Shown here in pieces: positions 11,400 through 23,717 of a stretch of DNA of 64,000 nt (position 1 is its first letter; each line of letters begins with the position of its first letter). Below the pieces are notes generated by a model. That model was not told the origin of the DNA and did not search any database. It worked only from the letters and a program-made list of their open reading frames with translations. The position numbers and the translations under genes were made by a program. The stretch is from contig NW_025336481.1 of NCBI RefSeq assembly GCF_004798865.1, forward strand, positions 19,694,742 through 19,758,741, read 5' to 3'. This DNA is from Varanus komodoensis (taxonomy: Eukaryota; Chordata; Lepidosauria; Squamata; Varanidae).

Positions 11400-13507
11400 G
11401 ATTTGCTTTCTGTTCTGTCCTAAACTAACTAGCAGCACAAGCTGTAAATACCTTTCCAAGCCTTCAATGTGAAATACAAAATCTGAAATTCTGGGTCTTG
11501 TTGAGAGTTGTGCCATTGCAAGCTTATTTTGCTGAAGAGGAAGAACAACATAATCCTGTTCCTAAGCAACAGAACATGGCTAATTAAACAAATTGAGATT
11601 GTGGTTGCTGGGGTTTTGTTTTTTTTAGAGTGGTACAAATGAACCACTCTTCAGGAAAAGATTTTTCAGTGATACCAAGAAGAAGTTGAATTTGAACAAA
11701 AACTAAGGAGGTTTCACTAGATATCTACAATGTGAAAAACTGGTGACAAATGTAGGTTTTTGCCTATACTCTCCCCACTCTTAAATTTCAAACAAGAAAG
11801 GGATCATGAGTTTCAAGAGTAGAGTAATTTTATTAATCTCTCTGCACACCCCTTTCCTATGTATTCCTAACTTCTTCTGTTTATTGATTTGCAACAGACA
11901 CTTTTCTCACTCTTCTTATGTTTAGATCCCACTCAGGTGGTAAATCAGTGAAAACCTAGGCATCAGGGACAAGGCTAAGATTCAAATCCTTCTCCCTAAT
12001 GTTTAGCTTTCTAGGTGAAGGGATCTTTCCCTTTCTTTCTCTCAGGCTGGATACTATGAACATTATTCTTCAGTCATAATTTCCAGGGCTAAATTATGTT
12101 AAATGTATCCCATGCAGATGATCTTCATTGGTTTGTTTACTGTAAGCATGTGTCCTCCAAGACTATTAGTGTGGGATACAAGTTAAATAAATAAATGTGT
12201 GGACATAATCAAGATCAAGGCCATGCCTGAGTATGAGCAGTATAAGCCTTCCCACCCACCCATTTCCCTGCACACACATCAAGAGAAATTCCACACACCC
12301 ACATATGAACCACAGGATCTGCAAAAAGAGAAAACAATTTGAACTGGTGCCAGCAGACTTTTTTCCCTCTCTTATATTTCTCATGTCATATATGCGGGTG
12401 TATCCTCGTCTGACTCTATATTTCTAAGAGGTGCATAACCTCCTGCCGAGTAGCCTTATAGATAAAGAGAAGCTAACAGAGGGAGAGGGAGGCCTGTCTT
12501 TGGGTTGTCTTGAGCAGCAGTCCCTTGCAGCGGGTAGGAAGGGTGAATAGAGATATTCCACATTCTGGGCTGCATTCTGGGCTGGTGTTCAGAGCTTGCC
12601 CTCTTCCAGTTTCTAAGTCTGGTTCTTATACTCTTTTCCTTGGACTTGCTTCTACCAAAATGGGAAGGTCTATCATTTTTTTCTGCTTATGATAATCACT
12701 TGATGGGTGCTTGATTGCTCTTGAGGATCTTTTCTATTGCTGTTCACTATGTGACCATGTCTGTTCTCCATGGGTGAAAAGAAAGAAAGTTCTTTGTCTG
12801 TGTTTGCTGGCTGCTATTGATTTCCAGGTGCTGGTGGCTTTCCCTGTGACTCATGGTGCTCCATCAAGACAATGACAGCCATCATTGCAGGGTCATTTTA
12901 TCTAATCTCTTTCTGATCTGGTTATGCCAGACCTTACAGCATTCATTATTCATAATTAGTTCTTATCTCATTCACAGAGCTAGCCCAGGTCATTAGGTCA
13001 CTCCTCTTGAACTCTAGTTTACCAAACATGCTCCACGGCCTGTTCCATGCTCCATGTGAATCCAGTTCTCTTGCACTCACTGGCCTTCTTTCCTATGCTT
13101 GGCCTGACCTGGAAGTGAGCCAAGCTGAGATCAAGTCTACAAACACTTGGGAATGCTAATGATTTCTTTGTGTAAAGCACAAAGTACATATTTCTTTGCA
13201 CAAAATATGCAAATTACAGAATTCTTTGCTCAAAGTATGCAAAACCCACAAGTTGTGTGTGCAGAAACAGAACTCTCTTTGAACTTGCTTCCTGCTAGAT
13301 GCCCACACGAACACTTGGTGCAAGGTGGGCTTAAAGCAGAGAGAAAGCAGTCTGGAGTTGGGGGAGCTGAGCTGAGGAATCCAGACCCCAAGCTATTTAT
13401 TTTCAATTCAGCTTTCTCTTAGTCCCACTGCAACGCCAGCCACCAAACAGCAGATCTTCTCACTCTCTCTTTCATTAAACACAGACTGCCTGGACTCCTA
13501 ACTAGAC

Positions 13508-13732
13508 AGCCAGTGCGGTGTGGTGGTTAGAGTGTTGGACTGGTGACCTGAGAGATCCAGGCTTTAGTCCTCACTCAGCCATGAAGTTCACTCAGGGACT
13601 TTGAGCCAGTCACTGCCTCTCAGTCTAACCTACCAATAGGTTTGCTGTTGGGGTAAAATGGAGCCGTTTAAGCTGACTTGGGCTCCTCACAAGAGGGAAA
13701 AAAGACAGAATATGAATGCAATATAATACAAA
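13508..13732 (+). mobile_element. tRNA-derived SINE (CORE/MIR-like)
   Basis: Begins AGCCAGTGCGGTGTGGTGGT, with a degraded A box and a B-box region (ATCCAGGCTTTAGTCC), then the shared core and a tail resembling GGATATGAATGCAATA. More diverged than the copy at 59151. Confidence 0.8.
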
Positions 13733-14139
13733 TAGCTGATAATGGTCATTTCTCAACTGTTCTTTTTCATCTAACTGGAATACACAACCAATCAGAATTG
13801 AATTTACCTAAATTAGGCAATTCAGAGTGAATTCAAAGTGATTGTTTCTTCCCTCGCCCTGCTTTCACAACATCACTAAACAACATACCTTTGACAGTGA
13901 CAAAGCAAGGCCTCAGGTCTGCTCAGATACGCTGTAGCCTCACAGAGGCCACATGAAGTAAACATCACATAACAAGGGAGGCCACTTTGGTGGCATATAA
14001 GTATGTGACATATAAGTATGTGAATAAACAAATAACAACACTTATATACCAGGCATTTCTTCACAGGACTGCCTTGCAATCATCTAAGTGGAGGGGTGAT
14101 TAAGGTGTGGATCACTGTGGCCACATCTTCCTTCTGTGG

Positions 14140-14520
14140 AAAGCAATGCAACTGATGTACCAGCCAAAGTTAACCAAATATGTTCCTAGCCAAAGCAACT
14201 GACTGACTGTCCAGGTAGCATCCCAGGCTGTGAACCTTCAGGCACCTCCAACCCATTCAGAACAGGCTGAACCTCCAGTACTAAATTAACTTTGCTACTG
14301 ACCAACAGTATGTCTTCTTGAGGCTCAGTTTCAACCCACATCCAACCCGTTGAGGTGTCCAGATGATGATTCAGGACTTCCATAGCTTCCTTGGAATCAA
14401 TTGACAAAGAAAGATAGAACTGGATATCATCAGCAAAGTGGTGAAACCCAGTTCTTAAAAGTCTGGATGACTTCCCACAGTAGCTTCTTCTAGATGCTCA
14501 ACAGTATAGTGGATAAAATA
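14140..14520 (-). mobile_element. L2-like LINE reverse-transcriptase fragment
   Basis: The minus strand reads HHFADDIQFYLSL around 14410-14450, then the open frame SIDSKEAMEVLNHHLDTSTG (14186-14407). This matches the YADDTQLY...EA---LN--L-----WM pattern of L2-group LINEs. Heavily diverged. Confidence 0.75.
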
Positions 14521-14956
14521 GAGTCTTGAAAGCCCCCACAAGTTAGCAAAAACAGATATAGTGTCTTCCATTTTCTAGCACATAATATAGAGAAAAGTGA
14601 ATTTGTTTATTGTTTGCATCCAGCATGCTAAATAAATGAAGAATTCCCCACATTTAATATAGGAGATGGCTTTCACTCATGTCAGCTCCTGTCTCAGATG
14701 TTTGTGTGGGTGGGTGTATGGTGTAATCCTTGCTCTTCAGCTTTCTCAGCATGTGTAAAGTGCCAGAAGAGAGGGAGTGTCATGAAAAACAAGAACACAC
14801 TTCCAAGTATCTTGCTCCTCTTTTAATTCACCTAAAATACAGGAAGTTTTGCTTGTTCTTCCTGTTGTTTGGCCTATTGGCATAATATTCTTTGCCGCTT
14901 TCACTTTATCACCACAACCCAAGGCATTTTCCCCAGTGGCAAAGGAATGAGCAGCC

Positions 14957-15002
<46 letters not shown>
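14957..15002. repeat. (CT)n(CA)n compound microsatellite
   Basis: About 12 CT units run directly into about 11 CA units; the reverse complement of the (TG)n(AG)n tracts at 17719 and 29169. Confidence 0.95.
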
Positions 15003-15003
<1 letters not shown>

Positions 15004-15180
15004 GAGGGGAAGGGAAGGGTGGTGAAAAGTATTTGACCTTGTGGTTGAATGATTCAGGTGCTTTTGCTTCCCATGCTACTGCTAATGTCCACTTAGTCTC
15101 CTTGTGCCAAATTCAGGGAGTGACTGTGGAGGTAGAGAATGAAGAGGAAAAAGTTGGAAACACAACTGGACATTCTAAGG

Positions 15181-15593
15181 CAGTGATGGCGAAACTTTTA
15201 GAGGCCAAGTGTCCAAACTGCAACCCAAAACCCACTTATTTATTGCAAAGTGCCAACACTACAATAAAATCTGAAAACTGAGGTTTTAGTTAAAAAAAAG
15301 CAACAACTCACAGCCAGTCCAAGCAAATATATATATATATATATATTTATATATCCTTGGCAGTGCACTGACTGGTCATGCAAAAGCTCAGACGAATCGT
15401 GGCTAATGAGTTGTGGCTTGTGACATCATCGCCTGGCACCACTATTCCTTTCCATGCATGCACATGGCCCCTATGTGCACTGTTAACTGATGCTCAGCTG
15501 CTGGGGTGACGCTGGGGTGACTTGACTCGCATGCTGACAGAGAGGGCTCTGCTTGCCCGCTGTGGCATGCATGCCATGGATTCGCCACCATTG
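15181..15593. mobile_element. non-autonomous hAT-type DNA element, copy 1
   Basis: 413 bases with terminal inverted repeats: CAGTGATGGCGAA at the left and TTCGCCACCATTG at the right (13 bp, one mismatch). There is no coding capacity. It contains a (TA)n tract at the same internal place as in copy 2. Flanking octamers are TTCTAAGG and GCCTAACT, which do not match each other well. Confidence 0.85.
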
Positions 15594-15777
15594 GCCTAAC
15601 TCTACCCTGGTGTACTCCCCAAACCCTAATATAGGGTTACAATACCATTAAAAGGGGTGATTTCGAAAAAGCCTTCCTTGAGTATCTTTTTCTGCACAGC
15701 TCAACGTTTCTGCCCATTCTAAGCACATTCCAACCATCGAAATCATGCCAGGACACCTCATTTTTCTAACCCTAACC

Positions 15778-15918
15778 CAGTGATGATGAACCTTTTAGAG
15801 AACGAGTGCCCAAATTGCAACCCAAAACCCACTTATTTATCGCAAAGTGCCAACACTATAATAAAACCTGAAAACTGAGGTTTTAGTTTAGCAAAAACAC
15901 CTCACAGCCAGTCAAAGC

Positions 15919-15956
<38 letters not shown>

Positions 15957-16203
15957 ATATATATATATCTCCTTGGCAGTCATATATATATGACTGGCCA
16001 TGCAAAAGCTTGGATGAGTTGTGGCAAGTGAGTCGCGACTTGTGATGCCATCGCCTGGCGCCGCTACTCCTTTCCGAGCATGCGCATGGCCCCTGTGTGC
16101 GCTGTTATCTGATGCTCGGCTGCTGGGGCGACTTGGCTCGTGTGCCGACAGAGAGGGCTCTGCGTGCCGCTGCCCAACGTGTGCTGTAGGTGCACCACCA
16201 CTG
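15778..16203. mobile_element. non-autonomous hAT-type DNA element, copy 2
   Basis: 426 bases, a direct repeat of copy 1 starting CAGTGATGATGAACC and ending CACCACCACTG. More CpG than copy 1. A (TG)n(TA)n tract (about 15921-15972) replaces the (TA)n of copy 1, and a 20-bp perfect palindrome lies at 15976-15995. Flanking octamers are CCCTAACC and TTCTAACG. Confidence 0.85.
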
Positions 16204-16609
16204 TTCTAACGGAATGACTTGGGGACAAAAAGAGTTGGGTGATTTGGCTAGCAGGACTACCAATATATAGTGAGGTAGCAAAGAAATAATATTTGAATTT
16301 TGCTTAATGAAGTACTAATGCAGTAGTTAGTCCATCACATCTAGCGGAACATTTTTGGCAGATCTTGCCACTGAACCTGAGTTTCTAGAGGTGGTCACCA
16401 GATGACTAACCAGAAAAACATGCATCCTAGCAATGAGCATTTCTTAGGAATCCAGTGCTCTCCCTGATAGCATCTGAATTTCTGGGCATTTTCTTCATGC
16501 TCAGACAATAACCTCGGTGAATCCAATCAGTAATTCATGTAGCAGCCTCATACCTGACATTGAGGATCATTGTTCTAATATTAGGGCAATACCCTAATCA
16601 AATTCCATT

Positions 16610-16850
16610 TCTTATTTATTTATTAGATTTTTATCCCACATTTTTCATCTAAGGAACTCACAGTAGCTTACATCATTCTCTTCCTGCTGCTCTCAATCTT
16701 ATTCCCACAATAACCTTGTGTGGTAGGTTGTGCTGAGAGTCCATGACTGGCTCAAAGTCACCCAGCTGGCTGCATGGCTGAGCTGGAACTAGAACCCAGA
16801 TCATATGAGTCCCAGTCCTGTGCTCTTAACCACTACACTACACTGACTCT
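16610..16850 (-). mobile_element. tRNA-derived SINE (CORE/MIR-like), antisense
   Basis: Close relative of the copy at 451-700 in the same orientation: TTATTTATT tail at the left, core GGCTCAAAGTCACCCAGCTG, B-box complement GGAACTAGAACC, and A-box complement CCACTACACTACA at the right. Confidence 0.85.
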
Positions 16851-17718
16851 TACAAATTTGGGTTCAGTGAAACCAACAATCAATAGACTTTGAGCAGGTC
16901 CCTATGCTCTCAGTTCTAATGTTTCCTGTCAGCATATAGGATGATAATATTTTAGTAGAAGGTTATATTTTTAGAATAGATCTTGAGTCTTGTAATAATT
17001 GAACAAATAATAGAGTTCGAGTGATTTTGGTGGGTAAACCCCACATCATAAGGTAACATTTCTCTATCCATTTTTCTTTCTTATAAACACAACTGGGAGG
17101 GTAATTTAGGTCATCTTAAAAATAGGATGGATTTCTACATAATTTTATCTGTCATTTCTGAATCTTAGTTACATCATGTCAATGGAAGGCTATGCGTACA
17201 AGACAAGTAGTTACGGATAAATGATGATAAATGCTACCTTATCGTGATGTTTTCCTGTAAGAAATAAACTTACCCTATGTCTGTGAAAAAATATGTATTT
17301 TAGAAATGTGTTTAAGACCATGGCAGCCTGGGGCATTTTATTTACATTGGCTTTTACATGAAGTGACACTACAGTTTTCGACACTGAAATCACACAAAAT
17401 ATGAATTTTGCCATGCCTAAAATTGACCCAAACTACAGCAAGGCACTCACCCAGCCTGCTTTCCAGGGTCAGTCATTCAATCAGTATAACCTTCAATCTA
17501 GGCTTCAGTAAATGAGAAGTCAAAAAATACTGTCCTACATTGTAGCATATTCTCATTTGTAACTAAAGCTGGCATTTTATTATGTTTCATTTTAATATCT
17601 GTTTTATTTGGAATATTCTTTAACAATTTTATGAAACAACTGTACAATTGCTGTTCACTTACTGTGGTCTGGAGAGAAATGTCATGTACATTGCATTGCC
17701 CACATATTAGTTTATTAG

Positions 17719-18002
<284 letters not shown>

Positions 18003-19109
18003 TAAGAAGTATGAATGGCCTATTCATTCTCCTTTGTAGCTCTGGAATGCCTACTGCATGTATTTGTACACTGATGATGTTTTATAGAACAGCCTAAGTG
18101 TGAAACTAATATTCCATTATGCTTCAGTTGTTTCTATATGATGCCATGTTTTTGGCAGAACTGTAAATACCTTTCGCAATTGCCTCCACTAAGTCCTATT
18201 GCATCTCAGATTAAAGTCAGTATTGCATCTGGGGAATCAGACAATAGTTTGATGTCATCAGAGTCCACAACAGGGTCCAGTTGAGGGTATTATGTCTGCC
18301 TTCTTCCTTGATAAGCTATAAAGCACCTTTTGTGTGCTTGAGCTTCTTTCCCTGATTAAGTGGTTAGGGATTAACTATTTTGGGGGGTTATTTTAAATGC
18401 TTAGGGATTTTTAAAAATATGTAGTTATAAAAAATATAACAGATAATTAAGTACATGGATGCAAATGTAGTGAGTGTGTTAGTGCTCTTATGGGGTTTCC
18501 AAGTATCTGTTGACATTCATATTATATGGAATAATAGGTTGCATGAGAACTAATGATAAGGTATATAGCAGAAAGAGAGAAAGAGATTGGGTACAATAAC
18601 TGGAACATTTTGCATATTCTATACAAGTACATTCTAAAAGCCACCTAAACAAGTTTGAACAATACAGTATAGGCTGAGAAAAAATAAATTCAAAAAAGCC
18701 AAAGAAGGTACTATATTGATGGCGTTTTCACATGAAATTTGGAAGGACCACCAGGATGACACCAGAATGGTGAGGAGGCCACAGAAACCATGGGAGAAGG
18801 TTCTTGGCAACAAACAGGAACAGTGAAAATAACAGGCAGTTGGTCATAGAATATACTCAGGACCAAATTATGGCAGAAAGCATGTTAACTTCCTATATTG
18901 TCATTTGTCATTATGTCATTCAGACAGCAATGCCTTTTCAGTAGGTGTTATTGAATAAGGTTTTTATACGTTAATTCCTGTAATTAATTAAATTAATTAA
19001 TTTGGTATTCTTAACATTATATTGATCACTTTTTTGCTATTTTGGCTAAAGGACCACTTTGCATTTAGTTGCCACTAATTAGCTGCCTGATAGCTTCAGG
19101 AAAAGTTAC

Positions 19110-19146
19110 TGGTTCTGCCATGAACAATGGCTATCCATGAACAATG
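19110..19146. repeat. short tandem duplication
   Basis: The unit CCATGAACAATGGCTA occurs twice in direct tandem in the GUCY2C intron. Confidence 0.8.
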
Positions 19147-19777
19147 GCTAGCTTCAGATCCCTCACTTTAGGCAGCCAAATCTTACTGTTTCCTCAGGCC
19201 TTAGAACAGCTCCACCATAACCTAATTCAGCCCTGTTCAGCATAATTTTTAAGCTCTTCAAAAACCCTAGAAGATGCTCTCTCTTTCCCTGCAGTATGCA
19301 TCTATCCTACAATTCTAAGTTTCCTTTCATTAATATTTGGAAGTAGCATTGATACAAAGCTATCATGAAGTTCCATGAGCAAATGCAATTCATTTGCCCT
19401 TGCTTCTCAGTGATTATGTTTGGAAGCAGATAACCATCCCCGCTATTAACTCCTACATAATTGAAAGTGGTAGGGTAGAACACTGCAGTTTGTGAGATAT
19501 ATGCTTTTTGATCTTTAATCAAAGAGTTTTTGTAGGTTTACAAAGCCTATTTGATCAAAGATGCCAGTCACGCAACATGAATTAGTATACTCACTAATTA
19601 CTGCACATAAGGTACACAAAGGTTGCTACAACATGACTTTCATTGAACAGTTTTAGTCTTTTTTTTGCCTTAAATTACAAACATTCAGTTTGAAATAGGA
19701 TTTTAATGCATGTTAAGACCAGAATATAGTCAATGTATAGACAATTCTCCCCAAGTGTTCCTTGTATACATACTAAC

Positions 19778-19778
<1 letters not shown>

Positions 19779-19821
<43 letters not shown>

Positions 19822-19990
19822 ACATTTCTATGCCGCCCCTTGCCGAAGCCTCGGGGTGGCTTACAACACAATAAGATACATTGAAATACAATAGAACATA
19901 ATAAATTACCACTAAATACAAAATACAAAAAATACACTGAGATACAATAATATAAAATTAAAATTAACATTATAAAATAAATAAATAAAG
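19779..19990 (-). mobile_element. LINE 3' tail with ATT repeat end
   Basis: An (ATT)n run at 19779-19820 is followed by ATTTCTATGCCGCCCCTTGC and CTCGGGGTGGCTTACAACA, the complement of a squamate LINE tail (GCCACCCCGAG...GGGGCGGCATAGAAAT). Confidence 0.6.
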
Positions 19991-20405
19991 AATATAGGAG
20001 GAGAAAAGAGAAGGAAGAAGAAGTCCTTCTATGACTTATGAGCATCCTAACATAAGAGCATAACTTATTGAAAAGCAGGGCCAGGACCAAACATAAGCAT
20101 GGCTGGGCACCCACCAAGGGCCCACACCACAGCATGCTTCCCCTGATAAAAACTTCCAGTGAGTTTGACGTTCTCCCTTACTGTTGCGTCCTGCTTGTTC
20201 ACCTGCTTCCCACTCTGGCTCAGACAATGGTGGTGGTGAGAAAGAGAACTGCTCACCAGTCCTCTCCATGTCTCAGCAAGTGGTTGCAATGCTGAGAATG
20301 GGGAGCAACAGCAGCTGGTGACATGGGATGAGAAGGCGGATTTGCTGAAAGTGGGAAGGTGTAGTGCCCAAGGGCCCTCATAAAGCTGGTGCAGGTGCTG
20401 CATAA

Positions 20406-20550
20406 AAGAATATAAGGAGTGTGCTGGATCAGACCAGACACCTGTACTGTTGAGCGGTCTGTCCCCATAGTGGCCAGCCAGATGTTTATGACAAGCCCAC
20501 AAGCAGGATGGAGGAGCAACAGCCTGTTCCTGTTGTTGTTCCCCAGCAGC
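20406..20550 (-). mobile_element. L3-like LINE 3' fragment
   Basis: Begins AAGAATATAAGGAGTGTGCT and GGATCAGACCAGA, the complement of this family's 3' terminus, as at 8280 and 53218. Confidence 0.55.
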
Positions 20551-20554
20551 TGGT

Positions 20555-20945
20555 AACTAAAAGCATTTCCCCCTGATCCCGCTGATCCCCCTGAGGCAGA
20601 GGTCCTTCCCCGGGAGCACTCTTTGGAGGAAGTTAGGAGGGTAGCTACTCGGAGAAGGGCCTTTTCAGCGGTGGTGGTCTGACTGTGGAACACACTCCCC
20701 AGGGAGGTTTGCCTGGCACCGTCGCTTCATTCTTTTTGGCGTCAGGTGAAGACACCTTTTTATTTCCCCAATTTTTTAAACAGTTAATTGGTTTTATCCT
20801 TGTTTTTATCATTATTTAATGGATGAAATGTGTTGTATGTTGTTGTTATGATTTGCTTTGTTTTTTGTTTTTGTTTTGTTTTTTGTGAGCCATCCAGAGA
20901 CTTTTAGTATTGGGATGGCATATAAAAACTTTAAATAAATAAAAA
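20555..20945 (+). mobile_element. L2-like LINE 3' end
   Basis: The + strand reads EVRRVATRRRAFSAVVV, then after a stop LWNTLPREVCLAPSLHSFW, the C-terminus of L2-group ORF2, followed by an AT-rich 3' UTR ending GGGATGGCATATAAAAACTT and AAATAAATAAA. Confidence 0.8.
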
Positions 20946-21176
20946 TAAAATAAATCCCGGAAGTAATATATAGCTATCATGAGTAGCAGTCCAAACCTCT
21001 GAAGGAGGCTTTAGAATATTATGGTATTTCACCAGAGACATATCTAAAAGAAAGCAAGTGCTGGAAGTCCACCCAGTGTAGATCCTACATGAACCACTGA
21101 AGAAAAGTCTCATCTGTCAACCAATTTCATTTGCTTCTCTCACCCACACAAACTTTATCCCTTCCCTGCTCTTCAG

Positions 21177-21314
21177 ATCTCTGGACAGCTCCTGAACACC
21201 TTCGCCATGGTGATGTGTCTCAAAAAGGGGATGTGTACAGCTATGGGATTATAGCACAAGAAATCATACTGCGTAAAGAGACTTTCTACAGTAACGATTG
21301 TCGGGATCATAAAG
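21177..21314 (+). CDS. GUCY2C: GUCY2C exon ~18: APE motif, kinase C-lobe
   Basis: A 138-base exon completing the split Asp and reading [20 protein letters not shown] then [17 protein letters not shown] and SNDCRDHK, ending with one base of a split Glu. WTAPE is the kinase APE motif, and the C-lobe helix [13 protein letters not shown] matches human exactly. Acceptor CTCTTCAG, donor G|GTAAAC, phase 1. Confidence 0.96.
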
Positions 21315-23628
21315 GTAAACATTGTGCATAAGGAAATGCTGGCTTACATGTTGAAACTGATTGACTGATGGGTGAAGAAATTCATATCCCTCCCTTCAAC
21401 GGGTTCCCCAAGTGGCATGCAAAAAAATGTTCTGAGCAAAGGACTGGTGTCGGGTTGGCATCACTGGGTGTGTGCTATGGGCAATACCCCAACAAAAAGC
21501 CTACTTCTGGACCCCCAAAGCCATTGAACCAGGCCTCCTCTTCCTTTTCCCTGCTGCTGTTTGTTCACCCGCCTTCTCCAAGTTTGGAAACAATATTTTT
21601 AACTGGGAAATAAATTGTCCTCCAATGTGAATTTGAATTACAGTTGTTCAGGTATCAGAGTACAATATGATTGCATACCAAAGCCAGAGGTAGATATTTT
21701 CTTTATCTAATATGTTTTTATCCCATTCTTCAGCCAGGGCTCCCAGAGTGTCTTACAGATATTGGAAATGAGACAGCCCCTTCCAATATGCTTACAATCT
21801 AAGTTTTTCCTCTATAAAACAGCAGGCTAGGACCAGGAATTCAGCCTAATGTGCTTATGTCAAACATTTCTCTTTCTATATAATGTATTACTTTATAGTG
21901 TGACAAAATAGCAAGGTAAATCTCAGTTTCTCTGGGGACATTCACAGGTCACAACAATCAATAAGCAACAGTGGGCTGTTGTTGTCTGAACAACCCACAG
22001 TGTGCCCAATCAGGCTTACCATGGATTATTAGCCCCCAGAAAGAGAGAGAATGTGAGAAACTGAGAGAGAACAGCCAGAGAGAAAGCAGGGAGATCGAAA
22101 GTGTCCACAGAGAGTGTGGGAGGGGGCTCCCATTTTGTGATGGGCTTTCCTTCCAGCTACCATTTTGTGTTGGCAGCCAGGACAGGCTTCCAGAATTCCA
22201 AATATGTCATTGTGCCAAAAAAGGCTGGGGACCCCAGTCTTTTATATAAGGGGCATAGGGCAGATATAGTATTTCCAGGTATCTGTAGAGATGGGACTCA
22301 CCTCTCTCAAGCTACAGATGGATTCTTCGGATGCAGAGGAGGAGATGGAGGGGCAGGGGTTGGTAGATTACTTTGCAGTTCCGAGGTTACAAAGTGAAGA
22401 TATTCAGACAGAATGTGAAAACCAAGCAACTTTGGAAAATGAGGGTGACTTTTCAGAACAGGGAGGGGTGAAGACTGAGTGGGAGTTCCTTGACCCTGTA
22501 GGGAGGTGATGGACAAAGTGAGCAGACCAGTTAGGTCTGTCTGCCATTCCTGCCATGTAGCTCTCAAGCAGAGGGTGCAGTCAGGATCTTTCTCAAAGAG
22601 AAAGGAGGAGGGCACATGTCGGTTTGGATCCAACTCTTCACTTGAGCAGAAACACTCACACATCTCAAAGAGACTGTTACTTTGATTATGCTGTTTCGTA
22701 ACCCAGCGATAAAGGAAAAAGGGGAGAGAGAACTAAAGTTTCATCAAATTTCATCAAATTTCTCTAAGAATTAGAATGGGCTGTTTGTTTCAGAATGACA
22801 AAGGTCTTTTAAAAACACATGGATTCTCATTCTATGAATGATATCATATGCTGCTAGTTCCAATACATAAAAACAGCCATCTGATTATAACACAGCCGTA
22901 AAAACAAAGGCACAGTTACAGGCATGTAGAAGCAGGGCCCCCTTTTCAGTTATGCATCTTTCTTTGCAATTCATATATTTTGCTGAAGCAAGGCATTTAG
23001 TTTGTGTAAGATCAAGTCAGTTTTCAAAATAATCAGAGTCTAACACTTTAATGGTGACACAGAACAGCTAAAAGCTAAAAGGGACCCAATTAGTGCAAAA
23101 GAAGAGGCAAGCAGCAATGTTAGTGTTACATTGCCTGGTCATCACTTGAAGGCTTTTATTTTATTTATATGCTGTTTTTGTTCTGTTGCAAAAAGAATCT
23201 GTGGTTGCTCTAAAATACTTTGCTAGACTTGTGGATGTCGTACACTTTTGCTGGGCATCTGTGGCTGGTTCCCCCAACAATTTTGCTTTTCCTTAAATGA
23301 AGTTGAATATCTCCAAATTTGATCAAAGCAGGAGAGCTGCAGAGGGTGGATTACCCTCTCTCACATGCTATTTTCCCAATTTAAATCAGCACTCCTTCTG
23401 CTGGTAAATATTGGCAAAGCCATAGGCAAACACAGGCAAAACCCAAAATACTTGTAAAGGGAATTGTTCTTTTCATAACAATTTGCATAATTTTACACCA
23501 TGCCCTACTACTTATAAAATACTGCCTTGACACGTTCTACTTCCTAAGAGAAGTTCTATATCTGGAATATTGTTGTTTTTACATGCAGAAGTGTGTTTAA
23601 ATGCTGCACTGTTTATCTCTTGATTCAG
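21315..23628 (+). other. GUCY2C: GUCY2C intron with unassigned acidic open frame
   Basis: 21690-21830 resembles a LINE/SINE 3' end on the minus strand. 21915-22680 is an unassigned, probably repeat-derived block with a TATA-like sequence near 22240 and a 72-codon acidic open frame at 22291-22509. 22680-23628 shows nothing recognisable. Confidence 0.4.
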
Positions 23629-23717
23629 AAAAACTTTGCAGAGTAGAAAGCAGTGACAGAGCAAGACCATTCAGGCCAGATCTTTTACTGGTAACAGAAG
23701 GGGAGAAAGAACAAGAA
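23629..23717 (+). CDS. GUCY2C: GUCY2C exon ~19: kinase-homology C-lobe loop
   Basis: An 89-base exon reading (E)KLCRVESSDRARPFRPDLLL then VTEGEKEQE; human has [20 protein letters not shown] then LETAEEKELE. This is the most diverged exon of the domain, yet it keeps RPFRPDL and the same length. Acceptor TTGATTCAG, donor GAA|GTAAGT, phase 0 at the end. Confidence 0.94.

Noticed and set aside
15758-15778. Telomere-like CTAACCCTAACCC
   Set aside because: Only two units; too short to call an interstitial telomeric array, and it is explained in part by the hAT target preference for CTAA.
20065-20693. Overlapping minus-strand open frames of 145 and 146 codons
   Set aside because: No domains, overlapping frames, and they run across LINE 3' fragments.
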